From RGIG3009 sp045541495 (GTDB lineage: Bacteria; Bacillota; Clostridia; Oscillospirales; Acutalibacteraceae): a stretch of DNA of 40,930 bases. The first letter of the stretch is position 1; each line of letters opens with the position of its first letter. The notes beneath the pieces were generated by a model. That model made no database searches. It saw nothing but the letters and a program-made list of their open reading frames with translations, and had not been told where the DNA came from. Below are positions 35,001 through 40,930 of this stretch, piece after piece. The stretch is taken from the NCBI GenBank assembly GCA_045541495.1, contig JAZQJE010000003.1, positions 1 through 40,930 on the forward strand. The letters are read 5' to 3'. The position numbers were made by a program, and so were the translations under genes.

Positions 35001-35533
35001 TGCACATGCAAATCTGCCACGCCGTAGACATAGAGGCCTTTTTGGCGGGCGAGATCCACAAGATAGGCGACGGGATCAAACGTCGTACCGTCGCGGTTGT
35101 TGACAGTAAGTCGTTCCAACACCGCCGAGGGATATACTGCCTTTTCCTCCTTATGTAACGGTAATAACACGGTGTTAAATTCCCAATCGGAAACGGCGGC
35201 AAACGCCGCATCAATCTGCTGTTTTACGGTTTCTCCTTTATCGCTATCAGCCGTTAGGTAATCCACACCGGCGGTAATCCAAACCCCTTTCATGTGTTCG
35301 GGGAATTGGGGTTTCGGATCGGGAACCGGCGAAGTGGTTGTGGGGGGAACCGTGGTTTGTGTGGACGGTGCCGACGTGGTGGTCGTTTGGGTAGAGGCGA
35401 GCACATCCAGGATCTTGTCTGCCACTCCCGTATACCCGATCACAACGCACAAGATCGCCAACACCGCTACGCATGAAAGCACGGCGATCCACAGGCCTGC
35501 TTTGCGTTCGGATTTCTTTACATATTTTGCCAC
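32015..35533 (-). CDS. GHL10 glycosidase-like / N-acetylmuramoyl-L-alanine amidase fusion
   Basis: This is a surface protein of about 1172 residues. GTG at 35533 is chosen because AAGGGGG lies 8 bases upstream and a promoter (35571-35599) covers the longer in-frame start. A short basic N-terminus and one membrane helix (about 12-38) anchor it. Residues 75-405 form a GHL10/YngK-type glycosidase-like barrel (HMKGVWITAGVDYL). About 410-590 is beta-rich and Ig-like, then come a Thr-rich linker, five 24-residue repeats and a second Thr-rich linker. About 760-985 looks AMIN-like. Residues 985-1172 form an Amidase_3 zinc amidase with DPGHG near 992, ISVHMN and the catalytic glutamate in LLECAFLDN near 1133. 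It probably remodels peptidoglycan. It is followed by birA with a 10-base gap. Confidence 0.9.
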   Translation of the reverse strand: MAKYVKKSERKAGLWIAVLSCVAVLAILCVVIGYTGVADKILDVLASTQTTTTSAPSTQTTVPPTTTSPVPDPKPQFPEHMKGVWITAGVDYLTADSDKGETVKQQIDAAFAAVSDWEFNTVLLPLHKEEKAVYPSAVLERLTVNNRDGTTFDPVAYLVDLARQKGLYVYGVADLHVQDAVLGDVRNAEVFDRVMANVREQVSAYALDGYFISDFSYGIGQLKKDDMPAATVALDRLVEQAVAAIRKVNRDHYVGLLSTGIWAHASVDERGSDTGEYYEEMTDGCADTLAWVKEGLFDCVMVQGYTSTSHPTAPFEAILEWWGALVAEQQTPLYLSHSANTLGSYKVGWKLPDQLAQQYLYCKGQTSWKGSVYDTLSALTNDKTGNADTLRKIYAGTINEDFIYNTLTVGSPTKTAFTTTASTVKFEGGGDTNFPLTINGETVELTEHGFFTKVFSLKIGVNTFEFAHKGVTRTYKITYEQKLLESVSPAKAMTVEGGNVFIVSAVARKGSTVKATLGNQTIALQATPRKDDENTGVESDFESYSGSLTLPAGVIGKTQELGKVKVVATYNGLSETVSGGAITVEALPKPTTTTTTATTTTTTTTTTTATTATTTTARTTTGTTLPYGATVTDIEGNPVTNVSGEAVTIPTGAPVTDASGTTVTNIDGETMTLPVGVPATRPTGGYMTDPSGEIVTLPTGAPVTDGSGAYVTDDNGKIVTELTGTPVTDESGDYVTDASGVIVTEFTTTTTTIMTTATTTVATTTTTRVPYDPVLPAGNKSIVAIKSEYAETFNGGSATDDSSRPFNSYLPRGTWDYLERTVYNGDYTYYLLASGKRVYKKDATIIKGGSLSIQKLKDGSVHLTDSHTVFTFESDWYMPVYYAAYPQTYYGGVNYGIEKHGQTAEYVEVTFHYVSDVPAAPDLSNNPLFSKAEWKKGENNTYVLKLTLRNKGAYYGISYYWKDGQLVLSFLNPVDISKNSGSEKLKGLRILIDPGHGSPTDKPWEAPFNLDYANTLKEKLEALGATVDMTRTGPLTGELTLQERTAMANNGDYHLFISVHMNGANGIATGATVWYYYEQAYTASKYIYDEMHKAETPYGVGTTQNGTPRASGTNWSTLYLNRTIHDCPSVLLECAFLDNPKDKESLIDPLFRDKLMQAVTEGVIKYFTAQKK
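33302..33661 (-). repeat. Five 72-base tandem repeats flanked by Thr-rich linkers
   Basis: Exactly five in-frame copies of a 24-residue unit lie inside the amidase fusion. The consensus is LPTGAPVTDxSGxYVTD followed by xxGxxVT. Poly-threonine tracts lie on both sides (about 33662-33770 and 33237-33295), encoded by mixed threonine codons. The array is a probable wall-spanning spacer, perhaps glycosylated. Confidence 0.88.
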
Positions 35534-35570
35534 TGCCGACACCCCCTTATCTCGTTTTCCGTTCTCGTTT

Positions 35571-35599
35571 ATTGTATCAATTTTGATGATAAACTTCAA
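35571..35599 (-). promoter_or_regulatory. Promoter of the amidase fusion and birA
   Basis: On the minus strand TTGAAG (35594-35599) and TACAAT (35571-35576) are exactly 17 bases apart, 37 bases upstream of the GTG at 35533. It rules against translation from the ATG at 35599. Confidence 0.7.
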
Positions 35600-35620
35600 C
35601 CGTTTCCGACAAAAAGGTAA

Positions 35621-36034
35621 TTATTTCCGCCGACTGTCCAAATAATCCTGCAGAATAATGGTGGCAGATACGGTATCCACCACTTCTTTGCGTTTTTTGC
35701 CCCGCACATTGGTTTCGTTTAAAAAGCCGATAGCGGACATGGTCGTGAGTCGTTCATCCCACAACACCACAGGTAGGGCGGTCCGTTGCCGCAACTGTTC
35801 GGCAAACTCTTCCGCGCCGTGCGCGCTGTCGCCGCGGCTGCCGTCCATGTTTTTTGGCAGTCCCACCACGATCTCTTTTGCCCCCTGCTCTTTCGCCGTT
35901 TGTGCCACATAGGTTGCCAACCGTTCGCGGTCACGCTGGGTGACCGTACCGATAGGCGATGCCAAAAATTCTGTTTCGTCGGAGATTGCCAGGCCGGTCC
36001 GTACCGCCCCCAGATCCACTGCCATGATCTTCAT
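35621..36034 (-). CDS. ruvX: RuvX/YqgF pre-16S rRNA nuclease (Holliday junction resolvase fold)
   Basis: This is a 137-residue RNase H-fold nuclease, the normal family length. MKIMAVDLGAVRTGLAISD provides the first catalytic aspartate (Asp7). VVGLPKNMDGSRGD near 57-70 and WDERLTT near 92 supply the other carboxylates. The family processes 16S rRNA 3' ends in Gram-negatives and was first named as a resolvase. The ATG has GGGAGTG upstream and a good promoter. The gene precedes the amidase fusion, which has its own promoter. Confidence 0.94.
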   Translation of the reverse strand: MKIMAVDLGAVRTGLAISDETEFLASPIGTVTQRDRERLATYVAQTAKEQGAKEIVVGLPKNMDGSRGDSAHGAEEFAEQLRQRTALPVVLWDERLTTMSAIGFLNETNVRGKKRKEVVDTVSATIILQDYLDSRRK

Positions 36035-36057
36035 GTTTTCACTCCCTAACTTAATTC

Positions 36058-36086
36058 AGTATATCACATCCTCTTTTTTTCGTCAA
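36058..36086 (-). promoter_or_regulatory. Promoter of ruvX
   Basis: On the minus strand TTGACG (36081-36086) and TATACT (36058-36063) are exactly 17 bases apart, 24 bases before the ATG. It is divergent from the gdhA promoter. Confidence 0.8.
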
Positions 36087-36134
36087 AAACGCAATTTTTA
36101 TCAAAACAGGTTTCATAAATTTGAAAAATGCGGG

Positions 36135-36161
36135 TTTTTTTTGAAAAAAAAGCTTTTTTTT
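36135..36161. other. Phased A/T tracts upstream of gdhA
   Basis: Eight T, a G, eight A, GC, then eight T run without interruption, including a perfect 18-base palindrome at 36144-36161. It lies about 20-45 bases upstream of the gdhA -35. It could bend DNA or act as an UP element; as a hairpin it would have almost no loop. Confidence 0.6.
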
Positions 36162-36181
36162 GAAATTCTTGTCTAAAACTC

Positions 36182-36210
36182 TTGCGTATTCCCTATTAGG
36201 GTGATATAAT
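36182..36210 (+). promoter_or_regulatory. gdhA: Promoter of gdhA with nested inverted repeats
   Basis: TTGCGT (36182-36187) and TATAAT (36205-36210) are 17 bases apart. The spacer holds CCCTATTAGGG (36191-36201), a perfect inverted repeat. GGGT and ACCC also bracket the -10. These are candidate operator half-sites. Confidence 0.75.
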
Positions 36211-36244
36211 ACCCCCATACTTTTTATTTTAGGAGTGATCCCGA

Positions 36245-37585
36245 ATGTCTTATGTCGATAACGTATTGGCAGAAGTTGTCAAAAAGAACGCCGCCGAGCC
36301 GGAGTTTATCCAAGCCGTCACCGAAGTGCTGGAAACTCTCCGTCCGGTGATCGATGCCAACCCCAAATATGAAAAAGCGTCCTTGCTGGAGCGTTTGGTC
36401 GAGCCCGAACGCGCCGTTATGTTCCGTGTACCGTGGGTAGACGATAACGGTAAAATGCAAGTCAACCGCGGCTATCGCGTACAATTCAACAGTGCCATCG
36501 GCCCCTATAAAGGCGGTCTGCGTTTCCATCCCTCGGTAAACTTGAGCATCATCAAGTTTCTCGGTTTTGAACAGACCTTCAAAAACTCCCTCACCAGCCT
36601 ACCCATGGGCGGCGGCAAAGGCGGTTCCGACTTTGATCCCCGCGGCAAGTCCGATAACGAGATCATGGCGTTCTGCCAGAGCTTTATGACTGAGTTGTAC
36701 CGTCACATCGGCGCGGATACCGATGTGCCCGCCGGCGATATCGGCGTGGGCGCCCGTGAGATCGGCTATCTGTTCGGTCAATACAAACGCCTTGTCAACC
36801 GTTTTGAAGGTGTGCTTACCGGTAAAGGTATCCCCTACGGCGGTTCCCTCATCCGTCCCGAGGCCACCGGTTTCGGCGCGGTGTATTACACTGATGAGAT
36901 GCTCAAATCTTTCGGCGACACCATTAAAGGCAAGACCTTCGCCATCTCCGGTTTCGGCAACGTGGCATGGGGTACTGCCAAGAAAGTGGCGGAGTTGGGC
37001 GGCAAAGTAGTCACCATCTCCGGCCCCGACGGTTACATCTACGACGAGGACGGCATCGTGACCGACGAGAAACTGAACTTTATGCTGGAAATGCGTGCTT
37101 CCGGCCGCGACAAGGTGCAGGATTACGCCGACAAATTCGGTGTACCGTTCTTTGCGGGCCAAAAACCCTGGGGCACCAAGGCCGACATCCTGATGCCTTG
37201 CGCTACTCAAAACGAAGTGGGCATCGCGGAGGCCGAAGCCATCGTAGCCAACGGCGTGAAATATTATGTGGAAGTTTCCAACATGCCTTCCACCAACGAA
37301 GCCATGGCTTACCTCAAGAAGAACGGCGTTATCGTGGCTCCCTCCAAAGCGGTCAACGCCGGCGGCGTGGCTGTGTCGGGTCTGGAAATGAGCCAGAACT
37401 CCATGCGGTACAGCTGGACGGCCGAAGAAGTGGATGCTAAGCTGAAACAGATCATGACCAACATCTACAAGAACTCCTACGATGCCGCGAAGAAATACGG
37501 TATGGAAGGCGACCTGTGCGCGGGCGCTAACATCGCCGGTTTCGAGAAAGTTGCCGAAGCCATGCTGGCTCAAGGCGCGGTATAA
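36245..37585 (+). CDS. gdhA: Glutamate dehydrogenase, hexameric
   Basis: This enzyme interconverts 2-oxoglutarate plus ammonium and glutamate. It has 446 residues, the size of the small hexameric class usually specific for NADP(H). PMGGGKGGSDFDP near 119-131 holds the catalytic lysine, DVPAGDIGVG near 160 the catalytic aspartate, and RPEATGFGAVYY near 205 and SGFGNVAWG near 238 the dinucleotide fold. The ATG has AGGAGTG upstream and a consensus -10. Two hairpins follow. Cofactor preference is inferred from class, not seen. Confidence 0.95.
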   Translation: MSYVDNVLAEVVKKNAAEPEFIQAVTEVLETLRPVIDANPKYEKASLLERLVEPERAVMFRVPWVDDNGKMQVNRGYRVQFNSAIGPYKGGLRFHPSVNLSIIKFLGFEQTFKNSLTSLPMGGGKGGSDFDPRGKSDNEIMAFCQSFMTELYRHIGADTDVPAGDIGVGAREIGYLFGQYKRLVNRFEGVLTGKGIPYGGSLIRPEATGFGAVYYTDEMLKSFGDTIKGKTFAISGFGNVAWGTAKKVAELGGKVVTISGPDGYIYDEDGIVTDEKLNFMLEMRASGRDKVQDYADKFGVPFFAGQKPWGTKADILMPCATQNEVGIAEAEAIVANGVKYYVEVSNMPSTNEAMAYLKKNGVIVAPSKAVNAGGVAVSGLEMSQNSMRYSWTAEEVDAKLKQIMTNIYKNSYDAAKKYGMEGDLCAGANIAGFEKVAEAMLAQGAV

Positions 37586-37599
37586 TCTCCCCTACATAC

Positions 37600-37639
37600 A
37601 ACGCCGCCCGTGTGTTCAACCGAACGCACAGGCGGCGTT
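37600..37639 (+). terminator. First hairpin after gdhA
   Basis: AACGCCGCC and GGCGGCGTT arms continue through mostly paired GTGTGTT/AACGCAC. The tail is short (TTTATT). It begins 15 bases after the stop. Confidence 0.75.
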
Positions 37640-37655
37640 TATTGGTACACTAACC

Positions 37656-37691
37656 AAAACGCCCGCGCCACATCAGTGGCGCGCGTGTTTT
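37656..37691 (+). terminator. Second hairpin after gdhA
   Basis: GCGCCAC and GTGGCGC with outer AAAAC/GTTTT pairs and a 4-base loop, ending GTTTTGTT. Together with the first hairpin it forms a tandem terminator at the edge of the core chromosome segment. Confidence 0.75.
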
Positions 37692-37829
37692 GTTAAACCT
37701 TATTTCCCGCAATTTTTGTCAAAAGACGGGTTACAGGCGTAAAAATTCTTACTGTTCAGGCGGTCGGTGGCAAGACGCAAGCCTTCACCAGAACAACAAT
37801 GGTGAAATGCTTTTGCGACGTCTTTTATT

Positions 37830-39338
37830 TTATATTTTCCACTTGATTTCAATGCTTTCTTTTGAGGCGGTTATGCGCTCTATCAGGCAGTCAACCACCG
37901 TAATTTTGTCGCTAACCGACAGTTTATCCCAATGCTCAAAATATCCGCTGATTTCACCCACATCATTTGTGCGGTTACTCTCTAATGAAACAATCTCGGC
38001 GCCAAGTTCTTTCTTTTCAGCGTCAAGCTCGGAAACGCGATTGTTTATGTACTGCATTACCGTATCATTTGCCGAAGCGATTTTTTCGAGCAAAGAGGAT
38101 ATTTCTTTGTCAATCTCTTCTATGCGTGTTTTAAGTTTTACGACTTGCAGGTTACAGCCGTCCTGCTTTTTCTTTGACAGTGTCTGAAATTCCGCTAATT
38201 TCTTCTGCATTTCCTTAAATACAATGTCATCGACAACATCAGCATCCAGTGAGCCAAAATGACATCCACCGGCGTGATATTTGTTTGTGCAGAGATAATA
38301 ACGGTTATCGGACTTAGTTTTGCACTTATAAATCTTAGCGGTTAAAGCATATCCACAGCTAGCACATTTGATCTTACCCGCAAGCCAGGTTGCTTTTGCC
38401 TTGATAGGTCGTGCAACGCTTTGGTTGTTCAAGCACTTGGAACGGCATTTAATCCATACTTTCGAATCAACGAGTCCCTCGTGCGGTGCAAGAACAAGCG
38501 TATGCCCAACTAAAGATATTGTTTTTCTCTTTAAATTATCGCCCGAATAGAGATACGCTCCGTTTATACCGATAAAATCCTGAGGTGTGTTGACAATGTT
38601 TGTGCCTTGCGCTTTAAAAAACTCATAAAGCTGATAATCGGCTTTTACATACGCGGGGTTGATTACCACATCACGCAATCGGCTTCTATTGAAGAGTTTA
38701 CCGTCACGCTTTCGTATGCCGTGTTCTTCCAAGTAGCGCATTACATCACCAAATGAGGTTTGAGGCTTAGAATACATTGAAAAAATCAATCTGATAACCT
38801 CTGCTTCTTCCTCAATTGGCTTATACATTTTTGTTCGTATTCCGTCTATGGTTGTTTCAACCAGTTCAAATCCAAACGGCACTCTGCCACCCATATAAAA
38901 CCCACGTTTACTTCGGGAAGAATAGGCATCAATAACACGCTGTTGAATGGTCTCACGCTCAAGTTGTGCGAAGATCATAACAATCATCAGCATAGCCTTG
39001 CCAATTGGCGTTGAAGTGTCAAATTTCTCCATTGTGCTGACAAAGTCAACACGGTTCTTTTGAAATACTTCAATCAAATTGGCAAAATCAAGCACTGAAC
39101 GGCTGATACGGTCAAGGCGGTAAACAATCACACGGTTTACTTTGCCCGCCTCTATATCACGCAACAAGTCTTGAAACGCAGGGCGGTCTATGTTTTTGCC
39201 ACTATAACCCTTGTCGGTATAAACTTTATAACTTTCTCCTGTCACTTCCTTCTTACAAAACTCGATTTGACTTTCCACGGATATGCTGTCTATCCTGTCA
39301 ACCGATTGTCTTGCATAAATTGCGTCAAAAAGATTCAA
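37830..39338 (-). CDS. Large serine recombinase
   Basis: This is a 502-residue site-specific recombinase. Residues 1-150 form the resolvase catalytic domain with YARQSVDR (nucleophile Ser12), DKGYSGKNIDRPAF and VYRLDRISRS. A recombinase domain follows around 160-280. A zinc ribbon lies near 325-365 (CASCGY, then a later Cys pair), then a coiled coil at about 375-450. The start is TTG at 39338, with GAAGGGAG 6 bases upstream; no ATG fits. The length and domains match Tn4451/TnpX-like recombinases that move elements through a circular form. The gene is intact and has its own promoter. Directionality and target site are unknown. Confidence 0.93.
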   Translation of the reverse strand: MNLFDAIYARQSVDRIDSISVESQIEFCKKEVTGESYKVYTDKGYSGKNIDRPAFQDLLRDIEAGKVNRVIVYRLDRISRSVLDFANLIEVFQKNRVDFVSTMEKFDTSTPIGKAMLMIVMIFAQLERETIQQRVIDAYSSRSKRGFYMGGRVPFGFELVETTIDGIRTKMYKPIEEEAEVIRLIFSMYSKPQTSFGDVMRYLEEHGIRKRDGKLFNRSRLRDVVINPAYVKADYQLYEFFKAQGTNIVNTPQDFIGINGAYLYSGDNLKRKTISLVGHTLVLAPHEGLVDSKVWIKCRSKCLNNQSVARPIKAKATWLAGKIKCASCGYALTAKIYKCKTKSDNRYYLCTNKYHAGGCHFGSLDADVVDDIVFKEMQKKLAEFQTLSKKKQDGCNLQVVKLKTRIEEIDKEISSLLEKIASANDTVMQYINNRVSELDAEKKELGAEIVSLESNRTNDVGEISGYFEHWDKLSVSDKITVVDCLIERITASKESIEIKWKI

Positions 39339-39385
39339 TTTTTACTCCCTTCTTCGCAAAAAGAAGCGGAGCTGCTGACATATAT

Positions 39386-39414
39386 ATTATACCATAACAG
39401 CCCTTTTTCTTCAA
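39386..39414 (-). promoter_or_regulatory. Promoter of the serine recombinase
   Basis: On the minus strand TTGAAG (39409-39414) and TATAAT (39386-39391) are exactly 17 bases apart. The -35 overlaps the stop codon of the small upstream gene. Confidence 0.7.
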
Positions 39415-39578
39415 GGTTTACAGGACATATATTTATAAAAAACATCATATAATTTTGCTTCTATTTGTAGTTTTACTTCTCTTTTTTCGTCCACAGAAAA
39501 TTTAGGGTTTAAATTGGTAATCGACACGATTTTGTTGCCGATTTTCTGTTCCCAAGACTCTGCGACATAATTTACCAT
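39411..39578 (-). CDS. Small 55-residue protein upstream of the serine recombinase
   Basis: A short frame opens with MVNYVAESWEQKIGNKIVSI and ends DVFYKYMSCKP. It has ATG at 39578, TGA at 39411-39413, and a very good AAGGAGACGG ribosome site about 8 bases upstream. It is hydrophilic, probably alpha/beta, with no membrane segment or recognisable family. Its position just before a large serine recombinase suggests an accessory or directionality role, but this is only inference. It overlaps the recombinase promoter. Confidence 0.6.
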   Translation of the reverse strand: MVNYVAESWEQKIGNKIVSITNLNPKFSVDEKREVKLQIEAKLYDVFYKYMSCKP

Positions 39579-39650
39579 GCAGTCCGTCTCCTTCCTTTTG
39601 CGAATATTTTTCTTTTATTAAAATATGATTTGCGTCTTGTCCTCTATACC

Positions 39651-39745
39651 AAAACGCGTTTTATTAGAATTCTTATCTGTCAGGCACCGTGGAGAGTCGG
39701 TGCCTGACTCATACTTCCCATTACAAATGAAAATCAAAGATTTTC
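39651..39745. promoter_or_regulatory. Cluster of three perfect inverted repeats between the recombinases
   Basis: Three structures stand within 95 bases: AAAACGCGTTTT (39651-39662), GTCAGGCACC with GGTGCCTGAC (39679-39688 and 39699-39708), and GAAAATC with GATTTTC (39729-39735 and 39739-39745). The middle one could end the integrase transcript but lacks a T-tail. The others could be operators or recombinase sites. No gene of reasonable size lies in 39579-39787. Confidence 0.6.
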
Positions 39746-39787
39746 GTATATAAATTAAATAGCTCCTTCATCTATGAATACTCAACG

Positions 39788-40738
39788 TTATTGTTTGTGC
39801 TTTCTTACAGGCTTTTCTGCAAGATAGGTGTTCGTAATATCCGGTCTGTGATGACCAAGTGCTTCACTTGCCTTGTGCTTCGGCTTGTAAAAGCCACCGT
39901 CTTTTAATCTCTTATATTCATTCTGTGCGTAATAATAGCGAAGTCCATGCCAAGTTAAAACATCCTTTTTCGGCTTTTCACCGGGCTTTGTCTGTTCGGT
40001 ACGGTTTTGTACCGTAAACTTATCTCTGTGGGCAGTCATCCAGTTTTCCAACGATTCCTTTTCGTGCTTAACGCCGCCCTTACCGTTAGGACTAATAATA
40101 TGCTCCATCGACTGTAGCTTGTTTTTCTTTGCAAAGTTGTACAGCTCTATTAGAAGTTCTTTTTGTTCTTTAGTTACAACGGGTATTGCACGCCGCTGAC
40201 CGCCTTTACCTTTAACTGTAAGCTCATCATAACGCAAGGCACGTTCTATGCAGTCAAGACGAATACGGCAGCACTCAATACGTCTAAGACCAAAGGTAGC
40301 GCCAAGTTTAATGCTGTAATATACATCCATTCTGCCGTGCTTTTCGGAGAGTACCAATCCGCCTGCAATCTCTTCTTTCAGCCACGCTCTGTCTTCTTTG
40401 CCGAGTCTGCGCTTATCCAATTCTAACGACTCATTATCAGGCAGACGGTTCTTACCGCCCATAATCTCGTAATAAAAGCGAATACCCGATAGTCTTGCTC
40501 TTATAGTTGTGGGTGCAAGACCTTTTTGTTTCATCTCCTCGACATATGCACGAAGGTGTTTACCCGAGATATTAACGAATTTCTGACCGTTGAAGTTTTT
40601 AGCATAAAAGCTTCCCATCATCTTGGCGTATTTATAATAGTCATTCTGAGTTACAAAACTCTTGGTATTATTACGCTTATACGCCTTATTCAGTTGATCG
40701 AATATCTGATCTTCGTTTGTTCTTTTCTTATCAGCCAT
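39788..40738 (-). CDS. Tyrosine recombinase/integrase
   Basis: This is a 316-residue site-specific recombinase. An N-terminal SAM-like core-binding domain spans about 20-95. The catalytic domain has arginine I in FGLRRIE near 153, a lysine in KGKGGQRR near 178, HxxR in TWHGLRYYYA near 270, histidine in LGHHRP near 296 and the nucleophile in NTYLAE near 305. The ATG has AAAGGAG upstream. It could integrate the element, or belong to a nested second element next to the serine recombinase. Repeated CGAAAATT-like sites lie directly upstream. Confidence 0.92.
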   Translation of the reverse strand: MADKKRTNEDQIFDQLNKAYKRNNTKSFVTQNDYYKYAKMMGSFYAKNFNGQKFVNISGKHLRAYVEEMKQKGLAPTTIRARLSGIRFYYEIMGGKNRLPDNESLELDKRRLGKEDRAWLKEEIAGGLVLSEKHGRMDVYYSIKLGATFGLRRIECCRIRLDCIERALRYDELTVKGKGGQRRAIPVVTKEQKELLIELYNFAKKNKLQSMEHIISPNGKGGVKHEKESLENWMTAHRDKFTVQNRTEQTKPGEKPKKDVLTWHGLRYYYAQNEYKRLKDGGFYKPKHKASEALGHHRPDITNTYLAEKPVRKHKQ

Positions 40739-40807
40739 GACTTTTCTCCTTTCTTCAAAAATTTTTGGTACACAAGTCTGCTCCCCCAGAACCTTGCACC
40801 TATATCT

Positions 40808-40923
40808 AAAATTTCGTTCACAGCTTTTTTAGGGGATTTAAGTTGTGTACGAAAATTTTATTCTTTATGTGTCTTCTTCGCCTCGAAATTTATTGACGAA
40901 AATTATTACTCAAAAAAATTTCG
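40808..40923. repeat. Five short CGAAA(A)TTT repeats upstream of the integrase
   Basis: Copies in both orientations occur at 40808-40816, 40850-40860, 40884-40891, 40897-40904 and 40916-40923. A similar ATTTTCG lies at 39740-39746 on the other side of the integrase gene. GTACACAA (40768-40775) and TTGTGTAC (40843-40850) form a further inverted pair. Their spacing and mixed orientation resemble arm sites for a recombinase or excisionase. Confidence 0.5.
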
Positions 40924-40930
40924 GCTCACA

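Larger units (their letters stand above)
37693..40930. mobile_element. End of an integrated element with two site-specific recombinases
   Basis: Past the gdhA terminators the sequence turns AT-rich and encodes only a serine recombinase, a small protein and a tyrosine recombinase, all on the minus strand. The right end lies outside the window. The left junction is not resolved: it should lie between 37692 and 37830, where an imperfect hairpin built on TTCACCA (37784-37790) and TGGTGAA (37800-37806) is seen. No duplicated attachment core could be found by eye. Confidence 0.65.

Noticed and set aside
40739..40930. CRISPR-like array upstream of the integrase
   Set aside because: The repeated unit is only 8-9 bases, occurs in both orientations and has irregular spacing, unlike CRISPR repeats.

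Overview
The window looks like chromosome from a Gram-positive Clostridia-type bacterium, probably a gut Oscillospiraceae/Lachnospiraceae relative. This rests on the paired GlgC/GlgD subunits typical of Firmicutes, strong AGGAGG-type ribosome sites, sigma-A promoters close to consensus, a C-terminal NPQTG cell-wall sorting signal and YtrA-type GntR regulation. The assignment is inference from gene content; no rRNA or tRNA gene is visible.

Layout. (1) 1-10.4 kb, all on the minus strand, is an accessory surface locus. It holds a truncated DUF1653-like gene, a 2581-residue cell-wall-anchored protein (von Willebrand A head, about eleven isopeptide-type pilin domains, NPQTG anchor), a small cysteine-rich protein directly upstream in the same transcription unit, and a regulator with two different DNA-binding domains whose upstream DNA is rich in perfect palindromes. 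(2) 10.4-12.9 kb carries a histidine phosphatase, an XRE regulator and a GT2-GtrA membrane glycosyltransferase. (3) 13-18.7 kb is the glycogen operon glgB-glgC-glgD-glgA (minus strand). (4) 18.8-25.7 kb is housekeeping: a solitary MazF-type toxin, a DUF47/PhoU-like protein, an M23 peptidase with a G5 domain, rluA-luxS, metG and tatD. (5) 25.8-29.3 kb is a YtrA-type GntR regulator with ABC ATPase and permease, with a perfect candidate operator just after the promoter. (6) 29.4-37.6 kb holds phosphoglucomutase, birA, a very large glycosidase-like/amidase fusion, ruvX and glutamate dehydrogenase. (7) From about 37.7 kb to the right edge the DNA becomes AT-rich and carries a large serine recombinase, an unannotated 55-residue small gene and a tyrosine recombinase. 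This is the end of an integrated mobile element that continues beyond the window.

How the genes fit together. Phosphoglucomutase makes glucose-1-phosphate, GlgC/GlgD activate it to ADP-glucose, and GlgA and GlgB build branched glycogen. The M23 peptidase, the amidase fusion, the ABC system and the giant anchored protein all act at the envelope. The most promising less-described locus is 578-10400: a two-DNA-binding-domain LuxR-type regulator next to a cysteine-rich protein and giant-adhesin operon. Its candidate promoter has a consensus -10 but no -35, and a perfect inverted repeat sits where an activator would bind.
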